From Paenibacillus xylanexedens (GTDB lineage Bacteria; Bacillota; Bacilli; Paenibacillales; Paenibacillaceae): a stretch of 64,000 nt of DNA. Under the pieces are notes generated by a model. It was not told where the DNA came from, did not search any database, and saw only the letters and a program-made list of their open reading frames with translations. Positions 1 through 9,922 of this stretch are shown piece after piece. Each line of letters begins with the position of its first letter. Within the stretch, counting starts at the first letter, position 1. Position numbers and translations under genes: made by a program. Location of the stretch: assembly GCF_001908275.1 (NCBI RefSeq), contig NZ_CP018620.1, positions 1,550,001 to 1,614,000 of the forward strand, in the 5' to 3' direction.

Positions 1-2
1 CA

Positions 3-1064
3 ACTATGATTATGTTGCTAGGGTTAAGCATGCTTGCCTCTGGTGCAATTACCTATGGGATTTACAAGATTATGCAAGCCTATTATTCGGGTGTCCGTGC
101 AGAAGATCAGCTCGCTGAATATCGTCATTTTATGAGAAGTATCGGGGATATCTATTTCTTCCTGATCTTATTTATCCCACTCGCCATTCTATTTTTCTTC
201 TGGTTTACCAAGCCCTACGCGACGTATTTCAAGGACATTTCTACAGGGATCAGGCATTTGGCCAACGGTGACTTTCAGCATCGTGTGCAGATCTCCTCGA
301 AGGACGAGTTAGGTACGATTGCGGAGGATGTGAATTTGGCAAGTGAGAAGCTAAGGGAAGCGGTAGAACGAGGGGATTTTGCTGAAAATAGTAAGGACCA
401 GCTTGTTGTCAATCTGGCGCATGACCTGCGAACACCGCTGACGTCTGTGCTTGGATATTTGGATCTGCTCATGAAGGATGATCAGCTAACGGAGGAGCAG
501 GTACGGCACTTTACGTCGATTGCATTCACCAAATCACAGCGTCTGGAGAAGCTGATTGATGATTTGTTCGAAATTACCCGTATGAATTATGGCATGCTGC
601 CTATAAACAAGACACAGCTGGATCTTAGCGAACTGCTGAAGCAGATGAACGAAGAGCTCTATCCTGTATTTGAAAAGAACCAACTAGTCGCCCGACTAAA
701 AATAGACACTGACCTTACGGTCTCCGGTGATGGCGAGCTACTGGCTCGTGTGCTCGAGAATCTGCTAATTAACGCTGCACGGCATGGCAAGGATGGCATG
801 TACGTAGATATTAATGGATATCGGGATGCAGAACAGGTCATCATTCAGGTAATTAACTATGGTGGACATATTCGTCCAGAGGAATTGCCACATATCTTCG
901 ATATGTATTACACCGGAGATCGTGCCAGGACCCCTCAGGAGGGTGGGACAGGCCTTGGACTGTTTATCGCTCGTAATATTGTGGAGCAGCATGACGGTAC
1001 GATCTCGGCTCAGAGCGACGTGGTACGGACGTTATTCGAAGTTCGTTTGCCCGTATTTCAATGA
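3..1064 (+). CDS. VanS-like sensor histidine kinase (5' end probably outside window)
   Basis: Membrane sensor kinase of a two-component system. The visible part starts in a transmembrane segment, followed by a short extracytoplasmic stretch, a second membrane segment at about residues 50-68, and a HAMP linker. The phospho-acceptor motif LAHDLRTPL has its His near residue 139 (counting from the first visible ATG at 6). The ATPase domain has an N-box (NLLINAARHG) and a GGTGLGL G-box. The reading frame is open to the window edge, and VanS-type kinases normally carry a short basic tail before the first membrane helix, so the true start is probably upstream together with a vanR-like regulator. vanY and vanZ follow, which supports a role in cell-wall sensing. 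The ligand is unknown, and a resistance function is not shown because vanH, vanA and vanX do not follow. Confidence 0.85.
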   Translation, partial: TMIMLLGLSMLASGAITYGIYKIMQAYYSGVRAEDQLAEYRHFMRSIGDIYFFLILFIPLAILFFFWFTKPYATYFKDISTGIRHLANGDFQHRVQISSKDELGTIAEDVNLASEKLREAVERGDFAENSKDQLVVNLAHDLRTPLTSVLGYLDLLMKDDQLTEEQVRHFTSIAFTKSQRLEKLIDDLFEITRMNYGMLPINKTQLDLSELLKQMNEELYPVFEKNQLVARLKIDTDLTVSGDGELLARVLENLLINAARHGKDGMYVDINGYRDAEQVIIQVINYGGHIRPEELPHIFDMYYTGDRARTPQEGGTGLGLFIARNIVEQHDGTISAQSDVVRTLFEVRLPVFQ

Positions 1065-1163
1065 GGTCTAACTTCAAATTTAAGAAAAACTTTAAAATTG
1101 CCCTGCTTTTTCTTTAACTTGTGTTGTCTATCCTTGATGTATGAGGTAAAAGGAGGAACAAGC

Positions 1164-2027
1164 ATGAAAAAGTGGGGCTTTTTGATATGTATCGTTTTGA
1201 TCGGATATATCGTTACGCAATCACCGGGATGGATTCAGCAGAAGGATGAGTTGCCCATAGAGATTCAGAATACGCTTGAAAATCCCGCAGGTTATACCGT
1301 ATCCGTCACCGGAAGCATTCAGGATCAGGTACATAAGGGCAACTTGTTACTAGTTGATAAGCAGTACCCCGTTCACCCGGAAGGAGTTAAATCCGATATT
1401 GTATATGTGGCACATGAGGATGATCTGCTTCGTGGATATGGAATACTGGATCAGAAAATCATGTTATCACGACAGGTGGCGCAGGAGTTTCAGAGGATGG
1501 TTGAAGCAGCAGGCGAAGAGGGAGTCAGATATTTTCTCGTCAGCAGTGGATACAGGGACTTTGAAAAGCAGGACGAGTTATATCGGGAAAAGGGTTCAGA
1601 CTATGCGCTTCCTGCGGGACACAGTGAGCACAATCTTGGGTTATCCCTGGATATCGGCTCAAGCTTGGCTGCCATGAATGAAGCACCAGAGGGTGCTTGG
1701 CTGGAGAAGAATGCATGGAAATACGGATTTATTTTACGTTACCCAAAGGATAAAGTGCGCATCACCGGTATTCAGTATGAACCATGGCACTTTCGATATG
1801 TAGGGCTGCCGCACAGTGCTGTCATGTATAAGAATAATTTGGTGCTGGAAGAGTATCTTGATTTGTTAAAAGAAAAAGAGAACATTACTGTTGAAGTAGA
1901 GGGTGAGGAGTATCATATCCGTTATTATCGGGCCACCCGAGACACAACCGTTTACATACCTGAGCAAGGCCAAACTGAAATATCGGGTGATAACATGGAT
2001 GGCGTCATTGTCACCGTAAAGAAATAA
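1164..2027 (+). CDS. vanY: VanY-type D-alanyl-D-alanine carboxypeptidase (M15B)
   Basis: Predicted zinc DD-carboxypeptidase that removes the terminal D-Ala from peptidoglycan pentapeptides outside the membrane. The 287-residue protein starts with a signal anchor (MKKWGFLICIVLIGYIV). The M15B zinc and catalytic motifs are present: SSGYRDFEKQDELY, SEHNLGLSLDIG (the SxHxxGxxxD zinc signature), and EPWHFRYVG (the ExxH-type motif). I chose the ATG at 1164 because AGGAGG sits 7 bases upstream; the longer frame back to 1098 has no ribosome site. It is followed closely by vanZ and lies behind the VanS-like kinase, so it is probably one transcript. The region after the peptidase domain (from about residue 235) is a short extension I do not recognise. 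Confidence 0.9.
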   Translation: MKKWGFLICIVLIGYIVTQSPGWIQQKDELPIEIQNTLENPAGYTVSVTGSIQDQVHKGNLLLVDKQYPVHPEGVKSDIVYVAHEDDLLRGYGILDQKIMLSRQVAQEFQRMVEAAGEEGVRYFLVSSGYRDFEKQDELYREKGSDYALPAGHSEHNLGLSLDIGSSLAAMNEAPEGAWLEKNAWKYGFILRYPKDKVRITGIQYEPWHFRYVGLPHSAVMYKNNLVLEEYLDLLKEKENITVEVEGEEYHIRYYRATRDTTVYIPEQGQTEISGDNMDGVIVTVKK

Positions 2028-2055
2028 CAGGGCAACACAAAGGAGGCGAAACAAC

Positions 2056-2616
2056 ATGAAGCACAACAACCAGAAGAAAAGCAAACATTACATCCTTTGG
2101 ATTGCCGTTTTCATTATCTATTTATATCTGCTGACGAAGCTGATCCTGTTCAAAGGAAGCCCGGTCGATTTTGGCATCGTGAAGGATCGACTGATGGCGT
2201 TCTTGCAACAACCGGATCTGGTCCATACCCGAACCGTCAACCTGACACCATTTCAGGAAATCTCACGAGACTGGAACAGTCTGTCGTTACATCGTCCGGG
2301 CACCGCAATCCATCTGGTAGGCAATATACTGGCCTTTATCCCGCTGGGCATCTTCATTCCTGTGTTGACGGGTAACAAGTTATTCTCCGGAGTAAAGGTG
2401 CTCCTGCTGTCACTGCTGCTCAGTCTGGGTTATGAAGTGACACAGTTAGTGACTGGCATGGGCATATTTGATGTGGATGATCTGATGCTTAATACACTCG
2501 GCGGCTTGATTGGATATATCATTTATACCATGGTCATCGGCCTGAAAAAGGTGTTGGTGGGAGGAGAATCCCGCGTGACGACGAAAAAGTTAAATTCTAA
2601 GGAAAGTCACGTGTAA
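2056..2616 (+). CDS. vanZ: VanZ family membrane protein
   Basis: Integral membrane protein of 186 residues with four hydrophobic segments and the VanZ-family core (NLTPFQEI, a LVGNILAFIPLGIFIP helix, and the GYEVTQL and FDVDDLMLNTLGG motifs). VanZ proteins give low-level teicoplanin or lipoglycopeptide tolerance in some Bacillota; the molecular mechanism is uncertain. An AAAGGAGG ribosome site precedes the ATG. The gene lies 28 bp after vanY and 13 bp before a small membrane-protein gene, so co-expression with vanY is likely. Confidence 0.88.
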   Translation: MKHNNQKKSKHYILWIAVFIIYLYLLTKLILFKGSPVDFGIVKDRLMAFLQQPDLVHTRTVNLTPFQEISRDWNSLSLHRPGTAIHLVGNILAFIPLGIFIPVLTGNKLFSGVKVLLLSLLLSLGYEVTQLVTGMGIFDVDDLMLNTLGGLIGYIIYTMVIGLKKVLVGGESRVTTKKLNSKESHV

Positions 2617-2629
2617 GGAGGAGAAGAAC

Positions 2630-2839
2630 TTGATTATAATGGCTGTACTGTTCATTAGCGCAGGGCTAATGTTTCTCGTGTATCCACACAAGGTAACGGA
2701 TGCTTCGGAAAAACAGATTACGGAGCGAGTGATCATGTCTAGATGGGTCGGAGGCTCGTTAATTGCTCTGTCGTGTTTGTTTCTGATCATGGGCACGATT
2801 CAACTGTTAGATCAAGCCTCACATCACATTGGGCATTAG
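2630..2839 (+). CDS. Small two-helix membrane protein of unknown function
   Basis: A 69-residue protein with two hydrophobic segments (about residues 2-18 and 44-61) joined by a charged linker. It starts with TTG at 2630, chosen because AAGGAGGAGAAGAAC lies directly upstream with good spacing; an in-frame ATG at 2639 is too far away. It is the last gene of the vanS-vanY-vanZ run and ends before a strong hairpin terminator. I do not recognise the family, and a membrane accessory role is only a guess from position. Confidence 0.65.
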   Translation: MIIMAVLFISAGLMFLVYPHKVTDASEKQITERVIMSRWVGGSLIALSCLFLIMGTIQLLDQASHHIGH

Positions 2840-2899
2840 AAGGAAGTTAGGCTGAGGAATGATTTTTAAATGTATCCCGATTATAAAAAGAAAAGCAAA

Positions 2900-2944
2900 A
2901 AAAGCTCCCCACCACGTGCTGAGTGCACGTGGTGGGGAGCTTTT
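2900..2944. terminator. Strong bidirectional intrinsic terminator
   Basis: A perfect 20-bp stem (2900-2919 with 2925-2944) around a TGAGT loop. It has A's on the left and T's on the right, so it can stop both the vanY-vanZ transcript and the converging aconitase transcript. Confidence 0.93.
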
Positions 2945-2978
2945 CTGTATAACTTCATCACAATAATGATTTATATCA

Positions 2979-5693
2979 TTAAGCTTTTTTCATCATTTGA
3001 CGCAATACAGTTTGCAGGATACCGCCGTTATGGTAGTAATCCACATCAACCATGCTGTCCAGACGAGCGATGACAGGGAATTCGAACTGTGTACCGTCTT
3101 CACGAGTTACGGTAACTTTCAACTCTTGTCCTGGCTTCACATCATTGCTGAGGCCAGTAATGTCATACGTTTCACGTCCGTTCAGACCAAGGCTGGACCA
3201 GCCGTGACCTTCCTGGAATTGCAATGGCATTACGCCCATGCCGACCAGGTTACTACGGTGAATACGCTCGAAGCTTTCTGCGATAACGGCTTTGACGCCG
3301 AGCAGGAATGTTCCTTTTGCCGCCCAGTCACGAGAGCTTCCTGTACCATACTCTTTACCAGCGATAACGATCAGGTTCTGTCCTTCATCCTGATACTTCA
3401 TGGAAGCATCGTAGATGGACATTTCTTCGTCCGTTGGCAGGTACTTCGTGATACCGCCCTCGGTACCCGGAGCCACCTGGTTACGAATACGAATGTTGGC
3501 AAACGTACCACGCATCATGACTTCATGGTTACCACGGCGTGAACCGTAGGAGTTGAAGTCTTTGCGCTCTACGCCATGTTCTTTCAGGTACAGTCCAGCC
3601 GGGCTGGATGGTGCAATATTACCTGCTGGCGAGATGTGATCCGTTGTTACGGAATCCGCAAGCAATGCCATAACGCGTGCAGAACGGATATCTGCGATAT
3701 CGTTCAACTTGTCGCCAAGCTCCTGGAAGAACGGAGGATTCTGAATGTACGTGGAGTTCGGATCCCACTCGTACAGTTCACCTTCCGGTACAGAAATTGA
3801 ATTCCAACGCTCATTGGCTGTAAATACATTCTCGTACTTGTTGCGGAACATCTGAGCGTTCAGGGAACTAGCGATGGTATCCTTGATTTCCTCGGAGGTA
3901 GGCCAGAGGTCTTTCAGGAATACAGGCTCATTGTTCGTATCATAACCGATTGGATCGGTTTCAAAGTCAATATTTACGGTACCCGCAAGTGCATATGCCA
4001 CAACGAGTGGTGGTGATGCCAGGTAGTTGGCTTTAACCTGTGCGTGTACACGGCCTTCGAAGTTACGGTTACCGGACAATACAGCCGCTACGGTCATATC
4101 GTTCTCAGCAATAGCTTCGCTCACTTCGTCCGGCAGTGGGCCGGAGTTACCGATACATGTTGCACAACCGTAGCCCGCAACGTTGAATCCGAGTTTGTCG
4201 AGATACGTGATCAGACCTGCTTTTTCCAGGTACTCGGTAACCACAAGGGAACCTGGTGTCAGACTGCTTTTCACATATCCTGGTTTGGTCAGGCCGCGTT
4301 CAACTGCTTTTTTCGCCAGTAGTCCCGCTCCAACCATAACACTTGGATTCGAAGTGTTCGTACAACTTGTGATCGCCGCGATCACAACTGCGCCTGCCTT
4401 CAGTTCACTGTTGGAACCGTCCGGATGCTTCACAGGTACGGATTGTTCGATTTTCTCATCGCTCAAACCGTAGCCGCCTTTATCTACAGGTGTGCGAATG
4501 ATGCTGTTGAAGCTTTCTTTCATTTGTGTCAGCTCGATGCGATCCTGTGGACGTTTTGGTCCTGCGAGACTTGGTACAACAGAGCCGAGATCCAGTTCAA
4601 TCACATCTGTGAATTCAGGATCAACGGTGCTTGAAGTACGGAACATGCCTTGAGCTTTGTAATAAGCTTCAACCAATTCTACCTGCTCGTCAGGACGGCC
4701 AGTGTTACGCAAATAGTTCAACGTTTCACTATCAACAGGGAAGAAACCGATCGTTGCGCCATATTCTGGTGCCATGTTGGCTACTGTTGCACGGTCAGCC
4801 AGACCGATGTTGGCAAGACCTGGACCGTAGAATTCTACGAATTTACCAACAACGCCTTTTTTACGAAGCAATTGGGTAACGGTCAGTGCCAGATCCGTTG
4901 CTGTTGCGCCTTCGCTCAGGCTCCCTGTCAGTTTGAAACCGATAACGTCTGGTGTTACAAAATAAAGCGGTTGGCCCAGCATACCTGCTTCGGCCTCGAT
5001 TCCACCAACACCCCAACCAACAACGCCAAGTCCGTTGATCATGGTGGTGTGGGAGTCTGTACCTACGAGGGAATCCGGGAATACAACGGTTTCGCCGTCC
5101 ACGGTTTTGGTTGCTGCCACGGAAGCCAGATACTCCAGGTTAACCTGGTGAACGATCCCTGTGGATGGTGGAACTGCACGGAAGTTGTTGAATGCCGTTT
5201 GCGCCCAACGCAAGAAGCGGTAACGCTCTTCATTACGCTCGAACTCAACTTTGATATTGTAATCAAGTGCATCGTTGGTACCAAAAGCATCAACCATAAC
5301 GGAGTGGTCGATAACGAGATCGACCGGTACGAGCGGGTTGATCTGTTTTGGATCGCCGCCTGCTTTTTTTACAGTATCACGCATTGCAGCGAGGTCAACG
5401 ACAACCGGTACACCGGTGAAATCCTGCAGAACGATACGTGCAGGGATGAATGGAATTTCCTTGTTATTGTCACGGCCATCTGCCCAGCCGGTCAGTTGTT
5501 TTACGTGTTCTTCGGTGATGGCACGTCCGTCGAATTGACGAATTGCTGCTTCAAGCAACACTTTAATGGAGAAAGGAAGCCTGGAAAGATCGCCGTGGCC
5601 GTTTTCCTGAAGAGCATCGAGACTGTAGTAGCGGTAAGACTTGCCTCCAACCTCAAGACTGCGAGCGGCGGAGAAATGATTCTTTGCTGACAT
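2979..5693 (-). CDS. acnA: Aconitate hydratase (aconitase A)
   Basis: TCA-cycle enzyme interconverting citrate and isocitrate through cis-aconitate, using a [4Fe-4S] cluster. Length is 904 residues, normal for bacterial AcnA. The cluster cysteines are seen in [10 protein letters not shown] (near residue 442) and [14 protein letters not shown] (near residues 507 and 510). Also present are the substrate-binding [11 protein letters not shown] and the C-terminal swivel-domain motif [10 protein letters not shown]. The start at 5693 has AGGAGG about 7 bases upstream on the minus strand. It is monocistronic, with its own terminator and a leader of about 130 bases. Aconitases of this class can also bind RNA when the cluster is lost, but nothing here tests that. 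Long antisense frames in this gene are shadows. Confidence 0.98.
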   Translation of the reverse strand: MSAKNHFSAARSLEVGGKSYRYYSLDALQENGHGDLSRLPFSIKVLLEAAIRQFDGRAITEEHVKQLTGWADGRDNNKEIPFIPARIVLQDFTGVPVVVDLAAMRDTVKKAGGDPKQINPLVPVDLVIDHSVMVDAFGTNDALDYNIKVEFERNEERYRFLRWAQTAFNNFRAVPPSTGIVHQVNLEYLASVAATKTVDGETVVFPDSLVGTDSHTTMINGLGVVGWGVGGIEAEAGMLGQPLYFVTPDVIGFKLTGSLSEGATATDLALTVTQLLRKKGVVGKFVEFYGPGLANIGLADRATVANMAPEYGATIGFFPVDSETLNYLRNTGRPDEQVELVEAYYKAQGMFRTSSTVDPEFTDVIELDLGSVVPSLAGPKRPQDRIELTQMKESFNSIIRTPVDKGGYGLSDEKIEQSVPVKHPDGSNSELKAGAVVIAAITSCTNTSNPSVMVGAGLLAKKAVERGLTKPGYVKSSLTPGSLVVTEYLEKAGLITYLDKLGFNVAGYGCATCIGNSGPLPDEVSEAIAENDMTVAAVLSGNRNFEGRVHAQVKANYLASPPLVVAYALAGTVNIDFETDPIGYDTNNEPVFLKDLWPTSEEIKDTIASSLNAQMFRNKYENVFTANERWNSISVPEGELYEWDPNSTYIQNPPFFQELGDKLNDIADIRSARVMALLADSVTTDHISPAGNIAPSSPAGLYLKEHGVERKDFNSYGSRRGNHEVMMRGTFANIRIRNQVAPGTEGGITKYLPTDEEMSIYDASMKYQDEGQNLIVIAGKEYGTGSSRDWAAKGTFLLGVKAVIAESFERIHRSNLVGMGVMPLQFQEGHGWSSLGLNGRETYDITGLSNDVKPGQELKVTVTREDGTQFEFPVIARLDSMVDVDYYHNGGILQTVLRQMMKKA

Positions 5694-6076
5694 ACATGTA
5701 CCTCCTTGGGATGTGTCGGTGAGATGAAGAAAACGTTCATTTAGGTGAAGAACAGGCCTTCATCGTTCCGTGTTCTTGTTCGTTAGTTTCATCAGATGAA
5801 ACGTAATTTCATAATCATAACTTTAGTTTTAAGTATACCGTTTTCACCTCCGTACGTAAAGGTCTTTTTGCCTGATCAAGCAAGCTTTTGGACCGATGAA
5901 GGCGTTTTCGTGAAGCGAGCAGGAATAAGATATCTTGTGTACCTGTATTTGCCGAATTTCGGATCTCCCTCCTGAGCCGTGTACATACAACCGAAGACCC
6001 TTTCATATGAATAGTAGGAGTTTATATACGCAATGAAATATTCCAGACAGAACTCATGCCAAAGGGGGACATAGGC
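5694..6076. promoter_or_regulatory. acnA control region: sigma-A-like promoter and 17-bp palindrome
   Basis: A 383-base gap between divergent genes. On the minus strand a candidate promoter has a -35 TTTACG (5855-5860) and a -10 TATACT (5832-5837) with 17-bp spacing. In the resulting leader, GTTTCATC-A-GATGAAAC (5786-5802) is a perfect palindrome that could be an operator or an RNA hairpin. I see no clear promoter for the plus-strand gene at 6077 and no other element. Confidence 0.5.
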
Positions 6077-7075
6077 TTGGAACGGGAATGGAAGAGTGCC
6101 TTATATACTTACGTGAACCAGTACAATCGCTGTGAGATCGACTACCGTCCACAGACCAGCGAACGGATCGTTACTGATCCTGACTTCGTGGTGGAACGGG
6201 GAGAGCGTATGGCAAGGCTGGACGAATGGTATCGTAAGCGGCGCGCCGTGCCTCTTCGCAGCGAGACCAGCGCCAAGCTTGTGCGCACGCTTATGGATGG
6301 CCAGGAAGAAGCGGTGGTGGATGTACAATTGTACAGCAGACTGTTCTACGAGAAGAGCGGGATCACCCACCGGGAGGACCGGATTGAGCGGGAGCGGTTA
6401 ACCTTTCTGCGGCAGAGTGGTGGATGGATTATTGGACGGGTCGAGCGAGAAGTGCCGGAGCGTCGCCCTGCTGGGGAAGGGCGTCCGTTTCAACAAGCTG
6501 ATTTTGTACAGGCGATGAATCGGCCGCTGCTGAATCGGGAAGTGTTGGGTCAAGGAAGAAGCTCACGGCAACAGTCATATCGCAGAGATCTGGCGGTTGC
6601 CTATGCAGATCGATGGTGGAATGCGGGGAATCCGGCATTTGAGGAATTTGATGTGGATTGTACCAATTACGTGTCCCAATGTCTCTTTGCAGGGGGCGCA
6701 CCCATCCACTATACTGGTAGAAGAGAAGCCGGCTGGTGGTATAAAGGATATGTGAACGGCTCCGAAATGTGGAGTTACAGTTGGGCAGTTTCCAACAGTC
6801 TGGAGCGTTATTTGTCAGGCAGCAGCTGGGGTCTGACCGCGACAGAAGTGGAGCGTCCTGAGCAGCTGATGCTCGGCGATGTTATTCTCTACGATTGGGA
6901 TGGAGATGGACGATTTCAGCACAGCACCGTTGTGACCGCGTTTGATGCAGGCGGTATGCCGCTTGTTAACGCACATACGGTTAGCAGCCGTCACCGCTTT
7001 TGGGATTACCGGGATTCTTACGCTTGGACGGAGCGGACGGTATACCGGCTTTTTCATATTGCAGATGAGTTTTGA
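6077..7075 (+). CDS. Amidase-domain protein (putative Amidase_6 family)
   Basis: A 332-residue protein. The C-terminal half has a Cys-His hydrolase-like core: YADRWWNAGNPAFEEF, DCTNYVSQCL (candidate nucleophile Cys), and later DWDGDGRFQHSTVV and VNAHTVSSRHRFWDYR with the His residues. This matches the Amidase_6 (NlpC/P60-like) domain found in many Bacillota. The N-terminal half is charged and not recognised. No signal peptide is visible, so action on the cell wall is uncertain. The TTG at 6077 is preferred because AAAGGGGG lies 8 bases upstream; the in-frame ATG at 6056 has no ribosome site. Confidence 0.78.
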   Translation: MEREWKSALYTYVNQYNRCEIDYRPQTSERIVTDPDFVVERGERMARLDEWYRKRRAVPLRSETSAKLVRTLMDGQEEAVVDVQLYSRLFYEKSGITHREDRIERERLTFLRQSGGWIIGRVEREVPERRPAGEGRPFQQADFVQAMNRPLLNREVLGQGRSSRQQSYRRDLAVAYADRWWNAGNPAFEEFDVDCTNYVSQCLFAGGAPIHYTGRREAGWWYKGYVNGSEMWSYSWAVSNSLERYLSGSSWGLTATEVERPEQLMLGDVILYDWDGDGRFQHSTVVTAFDAGGMPLVNAHTVSSRHRFWDYRDSYAWTERTVYRLFHIADEF

Positions 7076-7212
7076 TGACGAAAGATTTTCGGGATGCGGT
7101 GACGCAGACATCCAGTTCCGTGTAAAATAAGACCAGATAATGCAAGCAGAATAACAAGGGTGCTGAGCATGCAAGCATGACAGCATCAGGCACAGATAAT
7201 CGGAGGGTACAC

Positions 7213-8313
7213 ATGAGTATGGATAAATTAAAAGTAGGCGTCGTGTACGGCGGAAAATCGGGCGAGCATGAGGTGTCGCTGCAAACGGCGTTTGCTGTAA
7301 CAAACGCATTTGATTATGAAAAGTATGAACTGGTTCCTTTTTATATCTCCAAGCAGGGGACGTGGAAAAAAGGACCTGTCATGCATGCGCCGTTCGCGCA
7401 GATTGAAGATCTGAAGCTGGAGCAATCGGCGGGTGGAACACAGGATGCGCTGAACGCCCTGTTTGGCCGTTTGTATGGCGGAGCAGAAGCGCTTGACGTG
7501 ATGTTCCCTCTGCTGCATGGTACGTTTGGAGAGGATGGCACCATTCAGGGCATGTTCGAGATGGCGGATATGCCATATGTAGGTGCAGGTGTACTGGCTT
7601 CGGCTGGCGGCATGGACAAAGTGGTCATGAAAAAGCTGTTTGCACAGGCTGGCATCGACCAATGTGCCTTTACGTATTTTAATGCTACACAATGGAAGCA
7701 GACAGAGCACGAAATGATCGTACAGGTCGAAGATCAGCTGGGGTATCCTTGTTTTATCAAACCGGCGAATCTGGGCTCCAGTGTGGGCATCTCCAAAGCG
7801 CGTAACCGCGATGAGCTGAAGACAGCTGTTGAGTTCGCACTTCGGTATGATACGAAGGTTGTCATTGAGGAGTTCGTTGAAGCCCGCGAAGTTGAAGTCA
7901 GTGTCCTCGGTAATGACGAGCCCATGGCTTCCGTTCCAGGTGAGATCGTATCCTCCGGTGAGTATTATGACTATGCAGCCAAGTATATTGATGGTCAATC
8001 ACAGATGCTGATTCCAGCTCCACTGGACCCAGAGGCCGCAGATCGCATTCGCGAGGCGGCTTTGCAGGCGTTCCGTGCGATTGAAGGTAACGGTATTTCA
8101 CGTGCGGACTTCTTCATTCGGAAAAATGACGGCGCTTTGCTTATTAATGAAGTCAACACCATGCCTGGTTTCACACCATACAGCATGTATCCACTTCTTT
8201 GGCGTGAGACAGGTGTATCGTATGCCGAACTGCTGGATCGCATGATTGAACTGGCACTGGAGCGTTACAACCGCAAGCAGGCACTGAATTACGAGAACGG
8301 CGTACAGGCGTAG
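7213..8313 (+). CDS. ddl: D-alanine--D-alanine ligase
   Basis: Cytoplasmic ATP-grasp enzyme joining two D-alanines for the peptidoglycan stem peptide. The 366-residue protein has YGGKSGEHEVSL near the N-terminus, HGTFGEDGTIQG, KPANLGSSVGISKA, the omega-loop EYYDYAAKY, and the metal-binding end of the fold INEVNTMPGFT. The Tyr in the omega loop is the D-Ala-D-Ala type; D-Ala-D-Lac ligases such as VanA have His there, so this is a normal housekeeping Ddl. The ATG at 7213 has GGAGGG 5 bases upstream; ATG at 7219 is an alternative. MurF is not next to it here. Confidence 0.97.
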   Translation: MSMDKLKVGVVYGGKSGEHEVSLQTAFAVTNAFDYEKYELVPFYISKQGTWKKGPVMHAPFAQIEDLKLEQSAGGTQDALNALFGRLYGGAEALDVMFPLLHGTFGEDGTIQGMFEMADMPYVGAGVLASAGGMDKVVMKKLFAQAGIDQCAFTYFNATQWKQTEHEMIVQVEDQLGYPCFIKPANLGSSVGISKARNRDELKTAVEFALRYDTKVVIEEFVEAREVEVSVLGNDEPMASVPGEIVSSGEYYDYAAKYIDGQSQMLIPAPLDPEAADRIREAALQAFRAIEGNGISRADFFIRKNDGALLINEVNTMPGFTPYSMYPLLWRETGVSYAELLDRMIELALERYNRKQALNYENGVQA

Positions 8314-8343
8314 CCTGCGACCACAAGATCAGGAGGGATATGC

Positions 8344-8667
8344 ATGGGATTTCAGACTGAATTCAATTCCGTATGCAAGTTCAAGAATGAGCAGGAGCTG
8401 TTCGAACTGCTTGAATACGGACGCGGCAAAATGGTCAAACAGGGCTTCCGGGTATTCCCTACCGGCCAGAAAGTGATTGCATACACACCGGATAACGTGG
8501 CTGTAGCCATCGTCAAGATCGTGGTTTCCATTGCGGAGATCAACTTCCAGGGGCAAGAGGTAACCGAGGTGGAGATGCTACTCATCCGCAAATTGACTGA
8601 GGAAGAATCACGCATCCAGACTGCCCTTGCGGATGAGATGTTCTTTGGGGAGCAAGCACAGGAGTAG
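8344..8667 (+). CDS. Small conserved cytoplasmic protein, DUF2584-like
   Basis: A 107-residue soluble protein with no signal peptide. The N-terminal part (GFQTEFNSVCKF, then QGFRVFPTGQKV and AVAIVKIVVSIAEINF) resembles the layout of the DUF2584 proteins of Bacillus. The match is from memory and is only moderate. AGGAGGGA precedes the ATG. It lies 30 bp after ddl and may be in the same transcript. No function is known to me. Confidence 0.7.
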   Translation: MGFQTEFNSVCKFKNEQELFELLEYGRGKMVKQGFRVFPTGQKVIAYTPDNVAVAIVKIVVSIAEINFQGQEVTEVEMLLIRKLTEEESRIQTALADEMFFGEQAQE

Positions 8668-8822
8668 TTGTTGACTGTAAGTGCGGGTCGGAAGGACTGA
8701 TTTGCCAGAATACGATTATGGTCACTCTTTTAGGGTAAAACTTGGTTATATACAGTGACGGTACATCCTGACGGCTGAATATGCCGTGCGGGTTCTCCGC
8801 CCTAATAGAGAGGAAGAGATTC

Positions 8823-9824
8823 ATGCTCGTACGCTTTGGTTACGTGGCAATGTCCGTGCTTATAGAGAACGCCTCGCCTTCCCGGACCATGACCATGTCG
8901 AGTTTTAACAAAATCGATGACAGGGAAGCGGCGATCCGCAAGCTCGAACGGATTGCAGCCGAGAACCTGCACAATACATTACGTTTGCTCAGGCACAACA
9001 AGGGTAGCCATATTCATGTATATCGCTTCTCTTCCAAATTGATTCCACTGGCAACACACGAAGACCTGAATGACTGGGACCCGTTCCCGGCACTGAAGCA
9101 GGACTTTGCGGCCATTGGTGATTTTGTGAAGGAAAATCATATGCGTGTGTCCTTTCATCCGGATCATTTTACCGTACTTAGTACCCCCCGCGAGCAAGTT
9201 CTGCACAACTCAATTCGCGACCTTCGTCATCATGTTCGGATGCTGGATGCCATGGGTCTGAATGCCACTGCCAAGAACAATATACATATTGGTGGTGCAT
9301 ACGGGGACAAGCCTTCGGCGGCGCTTCGTTTTGAAGAAAACTTTTTGAAGCTGGATCGGGACATTCAGGAGCGGCTCACACTCGAAAATGATGACAAAAC
9401 GTTCAATGCGCCTGAGACACTTGCCGTGTGCCAGCGCTTGGGATTGCCCATGGTACTGGATATCCATCACCATTGGGTGAACAACGAAGGAGAACAGGCA
9501 TGGGATCTGTGGCCTGATATTCTAAAGACCTGGCAGTCGCCGCTTGCCCAGGCGGATTCACCGGCTGATCAGCCATTGCCACCCAAAATCCATGTCTCCA
9601 GTCCAAAGAGTGAGAAGGATCTGCGAGGTCATGCCGATGGTGTGGAGGTAGAGCCTGTGCTCGATTTCTTGCGTCATATCGCAGCAGACACCCCAAGGCT
9701 TGACGTGATGATTGAAGCCAAACGCAAGGATGAGGCACTTGTGCAACTGATGCAGAAGCTGGCATTCTATCACGAAGAGGGTGTGGAGTGGGTGGACGAG
9801 TCTACCGTCATCATTCATCCGTAG
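8823..9824 (+). CDS. uvsE: UV damage endonuclease UvsE (UVDE family)
   Basis: DNA-repair endonuclease that nicks 5' of UV photoproducts. The 333-residue protein matches the family along its length: MLVRFGYVAMSV at the start, NLHNTLRLLRHN, the TIM-barrel strands with metal ligands (SFHPDHFTVL, NIHIGGAYGDK, LENDDKTF), DIHHHWVNN, KIHVSSPKSEKD and MIEAKRKDEAL. The start at ATG 8823 is set by the family N-terminus and a GAGGAAGAG ribosome site. The upstream in-frame ATG at 8781 adds unrelated residues. It appears to be an independent gene. Confidence 0.95.
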   Translation: MLVRFGYVAMSVLIENASPSRTMTMSSFNKIDDREAAIRKLERIAAENLHNTLRLLRHNKGSHIHVYRFSSKLIPLATHEDLNDWDPFPALKQDFAAIGDFVKENHMRVSFHPDHFTVLSTPREQVLHNSIRDLRHHVRMLDAMGLNATAKNNIHIGGAYGDKPSAALRFEENFLKLDRDIQERLTLENDDKTFNAPETLAVCQRLGLPMVLDIHHHWVNNEGEQAWDLWPDILKTWQSPLAQADSPADQPLPPKIHVSSPKSEKDLRGHADGVEVEPVLDFLRHIAADTPRLDVMIEAKRKDEALVQLMQKLAFYHEEGVEWVDESTVIIHP

Positions 9825-9922
9825 TGCCAAAAGGGGCCTGGGCAACGAGAAACTTTACGACCTGTGGGGCGTATACTTTTAACAAGTATTTCAACTTTTC
9901 GTAGATTGATATAGAAAGTAGA

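Noticed and set aside
4650..5690. 346-codon open frame on the plus strand opposite aconitase
   Set aside because: It is a shadow of the highly biased acnA coding strand, has no ribosome site or family motif, and acnA itself is certain.
7213..8313. Possible VanA-type D-Ala-D-Lac ligase, given the van genes nearby
   Set aside because: The omega loop has Tyr (EYYDYAAKY), as in normal D-Ala-D-Ala ligases, not the His of VanA-type enzymes.
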